33,310 nt of DNA from Chlamydiia bacterium (GTDB lineage Bacteria; Chlamydiota; Chlamydiia; Chlamydiales; Rhabdochlamydiaceae): positions 1 through 33,310 of the forward strand of contig JAJPIB010000053.1 in the NCBI GenBank assembly GCA_021324995.1, written 5' to 3'. The stretch's first letter is position 1. Every line of letters starts with the position of its first letter. The notes under the pieces are model-generated. The model did no database searches and had not been told where the DNA came from. It was given only the letters and a program-made list of their open reading frames with translations. The position numbers and the translations under genes are program-made. Positions 7,417-15,129 of the stretch are shown one piece after another.

Positions 7417-9903
7417 TCAATTAATCCTAAGTGGGAATACATCTGCAAAGACAGATCCTCGTTTATTTAAATTGCTTACCGCTTTGCTATAGACAAGGTT
7501 GTAAGACTCACTAGGACTCAAAGAACCATCAAATGTAGAGGTCCAGGTTGCTTTCAATGCATTGCGCATTATGCGGCGCATTTGCTCAATGTACGGGTTC
7601 GACTCACCTATATCTCCTTGATAAAGAGATATTAGCATGGCCTTAGCATCTTGGACCACCTGTTGAATGCTCGCGCGGATCGCTTCATATTGTTCTTTAG
7701 ATTCCCATTCATGTCTTTCAAAACGGTATCCATTTGCATGAGGACCTGAAGTGAACACAGTATCGACAAACCCCCCCACATTTGTAGTGAGAGTCTTTTT
7801 TCCCATTCGATGCATTTCCCCTTGGACAAGTCCGCAAGGTTCGAAGATTGAAGCAAATACAGCAATATCCACAGCCGCCCGCAAAAGACTGCCAAACCCT
7901 TGAACACCCGAAGTGTCTAGATCGGATGTATTGCCTTGCTGCCAATAATAGCGATCATCAGGGCGTTTGTAGTCGCGGATGATCAATACCCCTTTGCGCT
8001 GCAGCTCTTCCATTTTTGCTTCCATAGCCCGCAAAAACTGCTCAGCCTTTGCATCAGGATCTGATCCGATGCAAATGAATTGCCCTCCTTGTCGAAGAAC
8101 TTCTTCTAGGATAAACGGCAATTTATCTATCCCTTTTTGATAGGAGTCGTAGCGTCCGACATAGAAGAAAATGGGTTTTTCAGGATCAAATTCCGCTTGA
8201 AAATGATATTTTAAATAGGCAACAAGTTCCCCACGGATAGCTAAGAGTTTCTGAGGCAGGAGTGGGTCAGAAGGCCCATAGGTTAAATCCATCGAGACAT
8301 TCTCTAAAGTCTTCCAATTCTTCAGCTGTGCATCTTTTTCAGGATTCCAACCCTCTGCATTTCCATTTGTGATCCCTACGACCTTACCTTCCATTGCCGC
8401 TATTCTTGTGTAACGCTCCATCCCATTGCCAAATCTCTGCGTTTGGAACTCATGCGCATACTGCTTAGAAACAGGCACAATCATCTCAGAAGATTGAACT
8501 CCTTCAATAAATGCTGTTAGCGGTCTTTCTTCGATTCCGACTTCAGTCAATGCTTTTTGCGCTTCTGGATAATCGAAATGCATTGGACAGAGGTTATTAT
8601 GGACGCTGAACACCGTTGCAGGCGTATTTCCTTTCTTCCAATCCAAATGATGTCGATCGCATATCAGTTTAGGAATCAATGCTGTCTGCGCATCATGAAC
8701 ATGGATCACTTCAATAGGATTTTTTTGTTTCCGACTCAGTTGGAAAGCCAGTTCGGCGCAATGATCTTGGAAATGAAGCCACCTTCTTTTTTCCGCAAGA
8801 TCGCTTGGTGCGTCATAAATTTTATTAGGTTTGCCTTCTGCATTATAGCCGATTTTAAAATGCTCGAGATCCTCGATGAAATAACATCTCAGACCATTGA
8901 TTTTTGCTTTAAAGACCTTATGTATTTTGCCATAATGATTGATCTGATATTTCGCTTTTTCTTTCATCTCAATTTTGGGATTGATGGTGTCGTATTTTGG
9001 TAAAATGACACGCACCCATTCACACCCATAGCCCCGTGCCATACCCGCAACTGCAGGACCAAGCCCACCTGCTGAAATCACACCCGACATCTCAGCAGAA
9101 AACATCGCCACTCTCTTTTTTGAAACTTTCTGAGGATTAGTGGAAATAGGGATAGATGTGGAAACAGGTAAAGAAGGAACTGCTCTTAGCTTACTGTATT
9201 TTTCAAGACCTGAAAACAAGGAGTAATTAGCTTTATCTAATAATTGTTCTTGGTAATTTCTGAGCAAATAAGGTGTTAAAACAGAAGGATCCTTGTTGAT
9301 TTGATCTCCACCATATCCCCAATACCCAAATTTTTCATTCGTTTTTCCCCCATGTTCATACCAGACCGTAAACATCAACTGGTTGCGGAGATATTCAGGC
9401 AGCGAATTAAACAAATCGAGTTGATTTTCCCTCGTAACAGAACTTTCGAAACTTAAGATAAATAGATTCAATTTGTCGCAAGCTTTATACAGAAAGCTTT
9501 TTGCCTCAAAATGACTAATCATTTGATTTAGCAAATCCATCCCCGAAGCGTTTTGACACTCTAATAAAAATCGAGGGTTGCTCCTCAGAACTCTCTCTCC
9601 AAAACCGGACTCACAAGGTTGAAAACAGGAAATCCATACCGATCGTGCAATGATTTCTTTAAGCTCTTTGTCAAGACTTTCGTACTTTCTGAAAGCATCA
9701 TTTTGGTTTTTATAATTAAAAATTAAATCATCTCTAAAATGCTTTAATGAATTTGCTAAAAAAACGCATCTCTCAGAGTTCCTATGCATAGGTGATTCTA
9801 ATGGCCGATCGTTCTTTTCCAGAGGATTACCTAATACAACGATTTCTTCTGAAACATCATCGCCAACAAAAAAACCTTTAATTATTCCAATTAAATCTAT
9901 CAT
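7417..9903 (-). CDS. Diverged glycogen-synthase-like (GT5) protein with unknown N-terminal domain
   Basis: This 828 aa protein has about 260 unrecognised N-terminal residues followed by a GT5-like domain. The domain has SAGGLGPAVAGMA (277-289), HVHDAQTAL (401-409), FSVHNN, ITNGNAEGWNPE, GRYDSYQKG (Arg584, Lys590), FEPCGLVQGEM (Glu688) and VGGFVDTVF. It differs from active glycogen synthases in two places. The Lys of the K-x-GGL nucleotide-sugar motif is Ser, and HDWH is HDAQ, so ADP-glucose binding or catalysis may be changed or lost. The N-terminal part contains VWYEHGG...WGYGG...DP, which resembles VWRSLGK...WGEKR...DP in the neighbouring fusion protein and points to duplication. The first gene of the pair, it has a candidate extended -10 promoter upstream but no clear Shine-Dalgarno. 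It is unlikely to be the normal GlgA; an effector or accessory role is only a guess. Confidence 0.8.
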   Translation of the reverse strand: MIDLIGIIKGFFVGDDVSEEIVVLGNPLEKNDRPLESPMHRNSERCVFLANSLKHFRDDLIFNYKNQNDAFRKYESLDKELKEIIARSVWISCFQPCESGFGERVLRSNPRFLLECQNASGMDLLNQMISHFEAKSFLYKACDKLNLFILSFESSVTRENQLDLFNSLPEYLRNQLMFTVWYEHGGKTNEKFGYWGYGGDQINKDPSVLTPYLLRNYQEQLLDKANYSLFSGLEKYSKLRAVPSLPVSTSIPISTNPQKVSKKRVAMFSAEMSGVISAGGLGPAVAGMARGYGCEWVRVILPKYDTINPKIEMKEKAKYQINHYGKIHKVFKAKINGLRCYFIEDLEHFKIGYNAEGKPNKIYDAPSDLAEKRRWLHFQDHCAELAFQLSRKQKNPIEVIHVHDAQTALIPKLICDRHHLDWKKGNTPATVFSVHNNLCPMHFDYPEAQKALTEVGIEERPLTAFIEGVQSSEMIVPVSKQYAHEFQTQRFGNGMERYTRIAAMEGKVVGITNGNAEGWNPEKDAQLKNWKTLENVSMDLTYGPSDPLLPQKLLAIRGELVAYLKYHFQAEFDPEKPIFFYVGRYDSYQKGIDKLPFILEEVLRQGGQFICIGSDPDAKAEQFLRAMEAKMEELQRKGVLIIRDYKRPDDRYYWQQGNTSDLDTSGVQGFGSLLRAAVDIAVFASIFEPCGLVQGEMHRMGKKTLTTNVGGFVDTVFTSGPHANGYRFERHEWESKEQYEAIRASIQQVVQDAKAMLISLYQGDIGESNPYIEQMRRIMRNALKATWTSTFDGSLSPSESYNLVYSKAVSNLNKRGSVFADVFPLRIN

Positions 9904-9934
9904 AAATAAACCATATCTAAATTATTTAATAAAT

Positions 9935-9962
9935 ATTATAACAAATATAGATTAAAAATAAA
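9935..9962 (-). promoter_or_regulatory. Candidate promoter of the GT5 gene pair
   Basis: On the minus strand a perfect TATAAT (9940-9935) is preceded by TG one base away, giving an extended -10 (TGTTATAAT). A weak TTTATT -35 lies 16 bases further upstream (9962-9957). The predicted transcript start is about 25 bases before the ATG at 9903. In such AT-rich DNA chance matches are common. Confidence 0.4.
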
Positions 9963-10067
9963 CTAATTTTAATTATGAGATGGTTTTAAATTTTAATTAT
10001 ACAAAAACAATTATCACTGAATTTAAGTTTAAAATTTAAATATTACAAAGAACACAACTTTTAAATT

Positions 10068-10096
10068 TTGCATGCAAGGAAAATATTTACTATGAT
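10068..10096 (+). promoter_or_regulatory. Candidate sigma-70-type promoter of the glutamate dehydrogenase gene
   Basis: TTGCAT (10068-10073) and TATGAT (10091-10096) are separated by 17 bases. The expected transcript start near 10103 would leave a leader of about 80 bases before the ATG at 10184. Confidence 0.4.
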
Positions 10097-10183
10097 ATCA
10101 ATGGAAACAGAAAGAGCAACAACTAAAAATGAACGTAATCACTTAGAAATAAGTTACTTAAATGTGACGATTCAGGAGCGCAT

Positions 10184-13100
10184 ATGAATAACCCCCATGA
10201 AAGCCATCGGCTATCCAAAGAGCAGCTGCAAGCAGCCATTCAGAGGGAAAGCGGGCGTTTTGAAGAGCATTACTCTTGGATTGAAAAGCACATGCCGCCA
10301 AGTTTCTTTGAAGAGGTCGATAAAGAGAGCATTCTTCTCATTGTCTATAGCCTGATGGGCTTCAATTTGAACGATTATTTCTCTAACCTTCACCTCAAAA
10401 ATATGGCTTACACACTCAGCCTCGACAGCCCGAATGCAGACCTGCGCGTCCTCAAGCACTACAAAACGTATGGGATTAAAAACTACCGCTCTTTTGTATC
10501 GAATGAGCCTCCACCCTTTCCTGGGGTTAAAGCGCCCCTTCGCATTACTCGCATCTTGTTTAGCGATTACGTAGAGAAGGAGGGCCATGCCCTCCCCGCC
10601 CCTGAAAAAGAGATCATCGCTCAAGTCCAGGCGCGGAATCCTGAGGTGACGGAAAACGATGTAAAGACATTGATCGCCTCCTTAAGCCCGCTGTTTTTAA
10701 AAGCGATGACGCCGGAGCGTCTCGCTCTTGCACTTGATATGTACTTTCGCGCAAAGTCTCGAGATAACTGCCAGTATGAGGTCAGAGAAAGAGAAGATTG
10801 GAAAGGAAAAAAAGAGGCGCCTTCGCTCCAAATCGTCTTTGCCTGGCGCAATGTTCCCAAATACAACTTCCTTTATCGGCTCGCCGAAGTGGTCCATCGT
10901 CACGGGCTTGAGATCAAGCGCGTGAATGCGGCTTACATCGATCCTTACGGAAAACAAAATATTCTGCTCATGTCTCTTGGGCTTCACGGAATGAAAGGCA
11001 AAGCAGCATGGGAAGAAGCGGATATCCAGGATTTTTTAAAAGAGCTTGTCACTTTCAAGTACTTTGAGGGGATGCGTGCGGTCGAAGATGCCTTTGTCGA
11101 AACAGGATTGCTCACGGGTAATCAGGCTAACCTCATCAAAGCAATCACTTACTTCATCCATCAAGCGCTTGTCCATGTCGACATCAACATGTATGCTTTA
11201 AACCACATCGAAGAGGGGCTATGCAGACATCCTGAGTTAACTGTCAAACTCATCCAGGCTTTTGATGCCAAATTTAATCCCGCAAGTCCGAACCTCAAAG
11301 AATATGAAAGAATCAGAGATGAATTTAATCAGCTTGTCGACAACCTCGATACAGGTAATCTTCTGAATGATGCCCGAAGAAAAAACATCCTGAAGCAAGG
11401 AATGAATATGATCGAGCATACGCTCAAAACCAATTACTATCGCAACAATAAGACTGCTTTCTCCTTTCGCTTAGATCCTGCTTATCTCGATCATCTTCCC
11501 TTTGACAGAAAAGACAAATTTCCTGAGCTCCCCTACGCTATTTTCTTCATGAAAGGAATGTCCTTCCTCGGTTTTCACATCCGGTTCCGCGACCTATCTC
11601 GAGGTGGACTGCGGACGGTGTTTCCCGAAAGAAGAGAGCAAATGATCGCGGAGAGAAACAACGTCTTTTCCGAGTGTTACAATCTCGCCTACACGCAAAA
11701 CAAAAAGAATAAAGACATCCCTGAAGGTGGTGCTAAAGCGGTCATCTTTTTAGAGCCTTACGAGCGCCTTATGACTGAAGAACAGATTTATCAAAGAGGA
11801 CTTGAGGACTCCGGCCTAAACACAGATCAAATCAAAGATAAAATTCAAGCCTTTAACAAAGAGCAAAAGCTAGAATATCTCTATCAAACCCAGCGCTCCT
11901 ATATCGAAAGTTTTCTCGCCCTCATCAATTGTGAAGCGGATGGTAAACTGCGCGCCAAAGACATCATCGATTACTGGAAAAAACCGGAATACATCTATCT
12001 GGGACCTGATGAAAACATGCATAATGTGATGATTGAATGGATCGCTGCCTTCAGCAAACTTTCTAAATACAAACCCGGCGGAGCGTTCATCTCCAGTAAA
12101 CCTGGTGCTGGAATCAACCACAAGGAATACGGCGTTACGTCACTCGGGGTGAATGTTTACATGGAAGAGGTGCTCAAATACCTCGGTATCGATCCTTTCA
12201 CGCAAGAATTTACCGTCAAAATGACAGGCGGTCCCGATGGAGATGTCGCGGGCAACCAGATGTTCAATCTGTACCGGTTCTATCCCAAGACAGCAAAACT
12301 TTTGGCCACCATCGACATTTCAGGAACGATCTTTGACCCCCAAGGCCTAGATTTAAACGCTATCTACTCTCTGTTCAAAGAGGGCAAGTCGATCCGCTTT
12401 TACCCCGCTGAAAAATTGCACGAGGGAGGATTCCTTCTCGATACGTCTACAAAACGCGAGCAAACTGCCTACGCGCAGCAAACGCTTTGTTTGCGTAAAA
12501 CGGGAGGAAAAATCGTTGAAGAATGGCTTTCTGGAAATGAGATGAACCACTTGCTGCGACATAATGTCCATGAAGTCAAAGCAGACATCTTCATCCCCGG
12601 TGGGGGCAGACCAAGGACTCTCAACGAGAACAATTATAAAGATTTCCTCGACGAAACAGAGACGCCAACTGCAAAAGCCATCGTTGAAGGAGCCAATCTC
12701 TACATTTCCCCTTGGGCGCGGCGATCGCTAGAAAAATTAGGCCTTCTCATCATTAAAGACAGTTCAGCTAACAAGGGGGGCGTCACTTGCTCTTCCTTTG
12801 AAGTGTTATCCAGTCTCGCCCTGTCGGAAGAAGAGTTTTTGAAAGAAAAGACCTTTCTTGTCGCTGAAATCTTGGAAATCATTAAAGAAAGGGCAGGGGA
12901 AGAAGCCCGACTCATGCTTAAAACCCACCAAGAGACAAAAGCCTTTCTCACTGACATTTCTGAATGGATTTCTGAGCGCATCAATATGTACAAAGATCAA
13001 CTCATTCAACATTTGCAAACGGTCACTCTTTCCCCTGATCCTAAAGACCCGCTGATTCGCTGCCTTTTGAATTACTGCCCACCCCTGCTTAGAAATAAGT

Positions 13101-13267
13101 ATCGGGATAGAATCTTGCACGAAGTGCCGGATGTCCATAAAAAGGCAATCATCGCATGCCATATTGCTTCTAGGGTTGTTTATTTTCGGGGCCTGGACTG
13201 GTCCCCTTCTCTGATCGATGTCCTCCCCCTGATCACTCAAGACCCCCTCATCGTTGGGAATCACTAA
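10184..13267 (+). CDS. gdh2: Large NAD-specific glutamate dehydrogenase
   Basis: This enzyme oxidatively deaminates glutamate to 2-oxoglutarate and ammonia with NAD+, feeding amino acids into the TCA cycle. At 1027 aa it belongs to the large class near 115 kDa, like fungal Gdh2, not to the common 450 aa hexameric enzymes. The catalytic core includes GFHIRFRDLSRGGLRT (about 462-477), the active-site lysine segment EGGAKAVIF (about 513-521), SKPGAGINHKEYGVTSLGV (about 636-655) and the Rossmann region TGGPDGDVAGNQM (about 681-693). The N-terminal 400 residues are the poorly conserved domain typical of the class. The ATG at 10184 has AGGAG at 10174-10178, five bases upstream. It stands alone, with its own promoter and a hairpin just after its stop. 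The gene symbol is by analogy. Confidence 0.88.
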   Translation: MNNPHESHRLSKEQLQAAIQRESGRFEEHYSWIEKHMPPSFFEEVDKESILLIVYSLMGFNLNDYFSNLHLKNMAYTLSLDSPNADLRVLKHYKTYGIKNYRSFVSNEPPPFPGVKAPLRITRILFSDYVEKEGHALPAPEKEIIAQVQARNPEVTENDVKTLIASLSPLFLKAMTPERLALALDMYFRAKSRDNCQYEVREREDWKGKKEAPSLQIVFAWRNVPKYNFLYRLAEVVHRHGLEIKRVNAAYIDPYGKQNILLMSLGLHGMKGKAAWEEADIQDFLKELVTFKYFEGMRAVEDAFVETGLLTGNQANLIKAITYFIHQALVHVDINMYALNHIEEGLCRHPELTVKLIQAFDAKFNPASPNLKEYERIRDEFNQLVDNLDTGNLLNDARRKNILKQGMNMIEHTLKTNYYRNNKTAFSFRLDPAYLDHLPFDRKDKFPELPYAIFFMKGMSFLGFHIRFRDLSRGGLRTVFPERREQMIAERNNVFSECYNLAYTQNKKNKDIPEGGAKAVIFLEPYERLMTEEQIYQRGLEDSGLNTDQIKDKIQAFNKEQKLEYLYQTQRSYIESFLALINCEADGKLRAKDIIDYWKKPEYIYLGPDENMHNVMIEWIAAFSKLSKYKPGGAFISSKPGAGINHKEYGVTSLGVNVYMEEVLKYLGIDPFTQEFTVKMTGGPDGDVAGNQMFNLYRFYPKTAKLLATIDISGTIFDPQGLDLNAIYSLFKEGKSIRFYPAEKLHEGGFLLDTSTKREQTAYAQQTLCLRKTGGKIVEEWLSGNEMNHLLRHNVHEVKADIFIPGGGRPRTLNENNYKDFLDETETPTAKAIVEGANLYISPWARRSLEKLGLLIIKDSSANKGGVTCSSFEVLSSLALSEEEFLKEKTFLVAEILEIIKERAGEEARLMLKTHQETKAFLTDISEWISERINMYKDQLIQHLQTVTLSPDPKDPLIRCLLNYCPPLLRNKYRDRILHEVPDVHKKAIIACHIASRVVYFRGLDWSPSLIDVLPLITQDPLIVGNH

Positions 13268-13305
13268 ATTTTAAACCCCTAAAAATCAATACTATCCAAA
13301 GAAAA

Positions 13306-13332
13306 CAAGCAGTCTTTAACACTGACTGCTAA
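13306..13332 (+). promoter_or_regulatory. Variant CIRCE-like operator (HrcA binding site)
   Basis: CAAGCAGTC, nine bases (TTTAACACT), GACTGCTAA. The consensus CIRCE is TTAGCACTC-N9-GAGTGCTAA. The spacer length is exactly right and the right arm differs at one base. The matching C-to-G change in the left arm keeps the inverted repeat AGCAGTC/GACTGCT perfect. It lies just upstream of the hrcA promoter, where autoregulation by HrcA is expected. The same hairpin followed by TTTTTT (13333-13338) could also terminate gdh2 transcription, so the site may serve both roles. Confidence 0.6.
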
Positions 13333-13338
13333 TTTTTT
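13308..13338 (+). terminator. Possible rho-independent terminator of gdh2 (same hairpin as the CIRCE-like site)
   Basis: A perfect 7-bp stem AGCAGTC/GACTGCT with a 9-base loop is followed by AATTTTTT. It lies about 40 bases after the glutamate dehydrogenase stop. The stem is short and only moderately GC-rich, so termination would be modest. Confidence 0.4.
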
Positions 13339-13339
13339 C

Positions 13340-13369
13340 TTGCCAAACACCCCAGTGAATTGTTATAGT
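13340..13369 (+). promoter_or_regulatory. Candidate promoter of hrcA-grpE-dnaK
   Basis: TTGCCA (13340-13345) and TATAGT (13364-13369) are 18 bases apart. The -10 can also be read as TTATAG with 17-base spacing and an upstream TG. The promoter starts eight bases after the CIRCE-like site, so bound HrcA could block polymerase access. The predicted start near 13376 gives a very short leader. Confidence 0.5.
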
Positions 13370-13384
13370 AGTGTTTAATAAAAA

Positions 13385-14569
13385 ATGATGGGGATCATGA
13401 AATCACTTGCACCTAAAAAGCCCGCCAAAGATCAAAGAGAGAAGCTTATCCTCTTAGGATTGGTTGAGCTTTATCTGCAATCTGGCAAACCCATTAGTTC
13501 CAACACACTCAGAGAGAATGGGTTTGAAGCTTTAAGCTCGGCAACCATCCGAAATTACTTCGTCAAACTGGAGGAAGAAGGATACGTCAAACAGCAACAC
13601 TCTTCCGGAGGGAGAATTCCTACAGCCGCAGCCTATAAGCTCTACGCAGAAGCCCATTCCAATAAGCCTTTAGCCCTAAGTAATGAAGAAAAAAAACGCA
13701 TCGAAAAGTTACTGAAAAAAGAAACCCGAGAAGTCGTTTCTTACCTACTTCAAGCGGCCGAGAAGATCAGTGACATCACGGCCTGCGCAACGTTTCTTTC
13801 CGCCCCGCGATTTGATCAAGACTTTATCCTGGAAATCAAACTCGTTCTGATTGACGACCATCGCCTGCTCTGCGCACTCGTTACAGATTTTGGGATCATC
13901 CGCACGGAAGTTCTCTACACGGATAAAAAACTTTCTAGCTTCACCGTAAAGCGGCTCGAAGCTTATTTCAACTGGCGCCTGACAAATCTTGAAAAGCCCG
14001 TGATGGATCCGGAAGAAGAAGCCCTCGGTGTGCGCCTCTATAAAGAGCTCATGCTTCGCCATATCATCAGCCATACCAACTTTAGCGCAGAAGACACGTT
14101 TCAAACGGGATTTTCTAAACTGCTTTCTTATCCCGACTTTAATGATGCCGCAGCCCTTGCCAGCGGCCTTGCTCTATTTGAAAATAAGCAGATGCTGAGA
14201 AAACTCCTCTCCACGACAAGCGAGTCAGGACAAATCCAGTGCTGGATCGGTGAAGACTTAATCCCTTTTTCCCCCGACGCTTCCGCATGTTCTGTCATCG
14301 CGATTCCCTACCGCATCAATCAAACCGTTTGCGGGGCCATCGGGATTTTAGGCCCTAACCGAATTCCTTACCGCGAGCTTTTTGCTCAATTGATCCATAT
14401 TTCTGAGTCGATTTCAGAATCGTTAACAAAAAGCGTTTACAAATTTAAAATCTCTTTCCGCAGCCCCAAGCCCTCTCATTTGGAATTCCAAAAGACTAGC
14501 GCGGGATCCCTCGATCAGAGCCAGACACTGCTGTTGGAAGATAAAACTATTTTCTTAGGAGACCTATGA
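13385..14569 (+). CDS. hrcA: Heat-inducible transcription repressor HrcA
   Basis: HrcA represses the dnaK and groE operons by binding CIRCE. The 394 aa protein begins with a winged-helix DNA-binding domain: SGKPISSNTL, then ALSSATIRNYFVKLEEEGYVKQQHSSGGRIPT, about 34-80. The GAF-like middle and C-terminal region ends with the family motif GAIGILGPNRIPY (about 319-331). About 40-60 residues follow that segment, longer than usual in other bacteria; a tail of this kind is known in chlamydial HrcA. The start is uncertain. ATG 13385 has no Shine-Dalgarno, ATG 13388 adjoins it, and ATG 13397 is preceded by GGGG. It opens the hrcA-grpE-dnaK operon and its stop overlaps the grpE start (ATGA). Confidence 0.95.
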   Translation: MMGIMKSLAPKKPAKDQREKLILLGLVELYLQSGKPISSNTLRENGFEALSSATIRNYFVKLEEEGYVKQQHSSGGRIPTAAAYKLYAEAHSNKPLALSNEEKKRIEKLLKKETREVVSYLLQAAEKISDITACATFLSAPRFDQDFILEIKLVLIDDHRLLCALVTDFGIIRTEVLYTDKKLSSFTVKRLEAYFNWRLTNLEKPVMDPEEEALGVRLYKELMLRHIISHTNFSAEDTFQTGFSKLLSYPDFNDAAALASGLALFENKQMLRKLLSTTSESGQIQCWIGEDLIPFSPDASACSVIAIPYRINQTVCGAIGILGPNRIPYRELFAQLIHISESISESLTKSVYKFKISFRSPKPSHLEFQKTSAGSLDQSQTLLLEDKTIFLGDL

Positions 14570-15126
14570 CAGAAGAACAAGAACCCATTGCGGGAGAAGA
14601 ACACAAAGCACCGATTTCCATGGAAGAGGAGTTGCAAGAGTATAAAGACAAATACCTCCGCCTTCTCGCTGATCTGGATAACACCCGCAAACGGATGCAG
14701 AAAGAAAGACAAGACGCTACGCGTTACGCATTGGATAACTTTATTGTTGAGATGCTCGGCCCGATGGACAACCTGGAAAACGCATTAAAACACACGCAAC
14801 ACATGTCGGATGAAATGCGCAATTGGGCCCAAGGCTTTTCCATGATCCTCAGCCAATTTAAAGATGTATTAAGCAACCACGGCATTGTGCCACTTATCTC
14901 TGAAGGAAAAGCATTCGATCCTCAGCTGCATTACGCGATCGAAACAGAAGAGACAACAGAAGAGGAGCCCGGAACAATCCTCAAAGAATTTGTCAAAGGA
15001 TACCGCAACGGTGAGCGCACTGTACGACACTCTAGAGTCAAAGTCGCTGTTGCTCCCGGAACTATTAAAAAACAAGAAGAGGCATCAGAGATGCCGCAAG
15101 AATCTACAGAAACAAAAGGAGAATAA
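14566..15126 (+). CDS. grpE: Nucleotide exchange factor GrpE
   Basis: GrpE is the dimeric co-chaperone that releases ADP from DnaK. The 186 aa length is typical. The long coiled-coil helix contains YKDKYLRLLADLDNTRKRMQ (about 27-46). The C-terminal beta domain has FDPQLHYAIETEE and the signature GYRNGERTVRHSRVKVA near 146-162. ATG overlaps the hrcA stop by the ATGA arrangement, which indicates translational coupling. The dnaK start lies three bases after its stop, and the dnaK Shine-Dalgarno is inside the end of grpE. Confidence 0.97.
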   Translation: MTEEQEPIAGEEHKAPISMEEELQEYKDKYLRLLADLDNTRKRMQKERQDATRYALDNFIVEMLGPMDNLENALKHTQHMSDEMRNWAQGFSMILSQFKDVLSNHGIVPLISEGKAFDPQLHYAIETEETTEEEPGTILKEFVKGYRNGERTVRHSRVKVAVAPGTIKKQEEASEMPQESTETKGE

Positions 15127-15129
15127 ACC

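Larger units (their letters stand above)
9904..10183. other. AT-rich divergent intergenic region
   Basis: This 280-base gap between the GT5 operon (-) and the glutamate dehydrogenase gene (+) is far richer in A and T than the genes on its right. It is made of runs such as TTTAATTAT and TTTAAAATTTAAA. No open frame of convincing length was seen. It holds the candidate promoters for both flanking genes, listed separately. Such a stretch could bind nucleoid proteins, but nothing in the sequence proves that. Confidence 0.8.

Noticed and set aside
7417..9903. Annotating this gene as the normal glycogen synthase glgA
   Set aside because: It has about 260 extra N-terminal residues, Ser in place of the K-x-GGL lysine and HDAQ for HDWH, and it sits next to a fused paralogue, so glgA would overstate the evidence.
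13308..13338. Treating the hairpin before hrcA only as a terminator
   Set aside because: The exact 9-base spacer, the GACTGCTAA arm and the position in front of hrcA fit a CIRCE variant better. Termination is kept as a second possibility.
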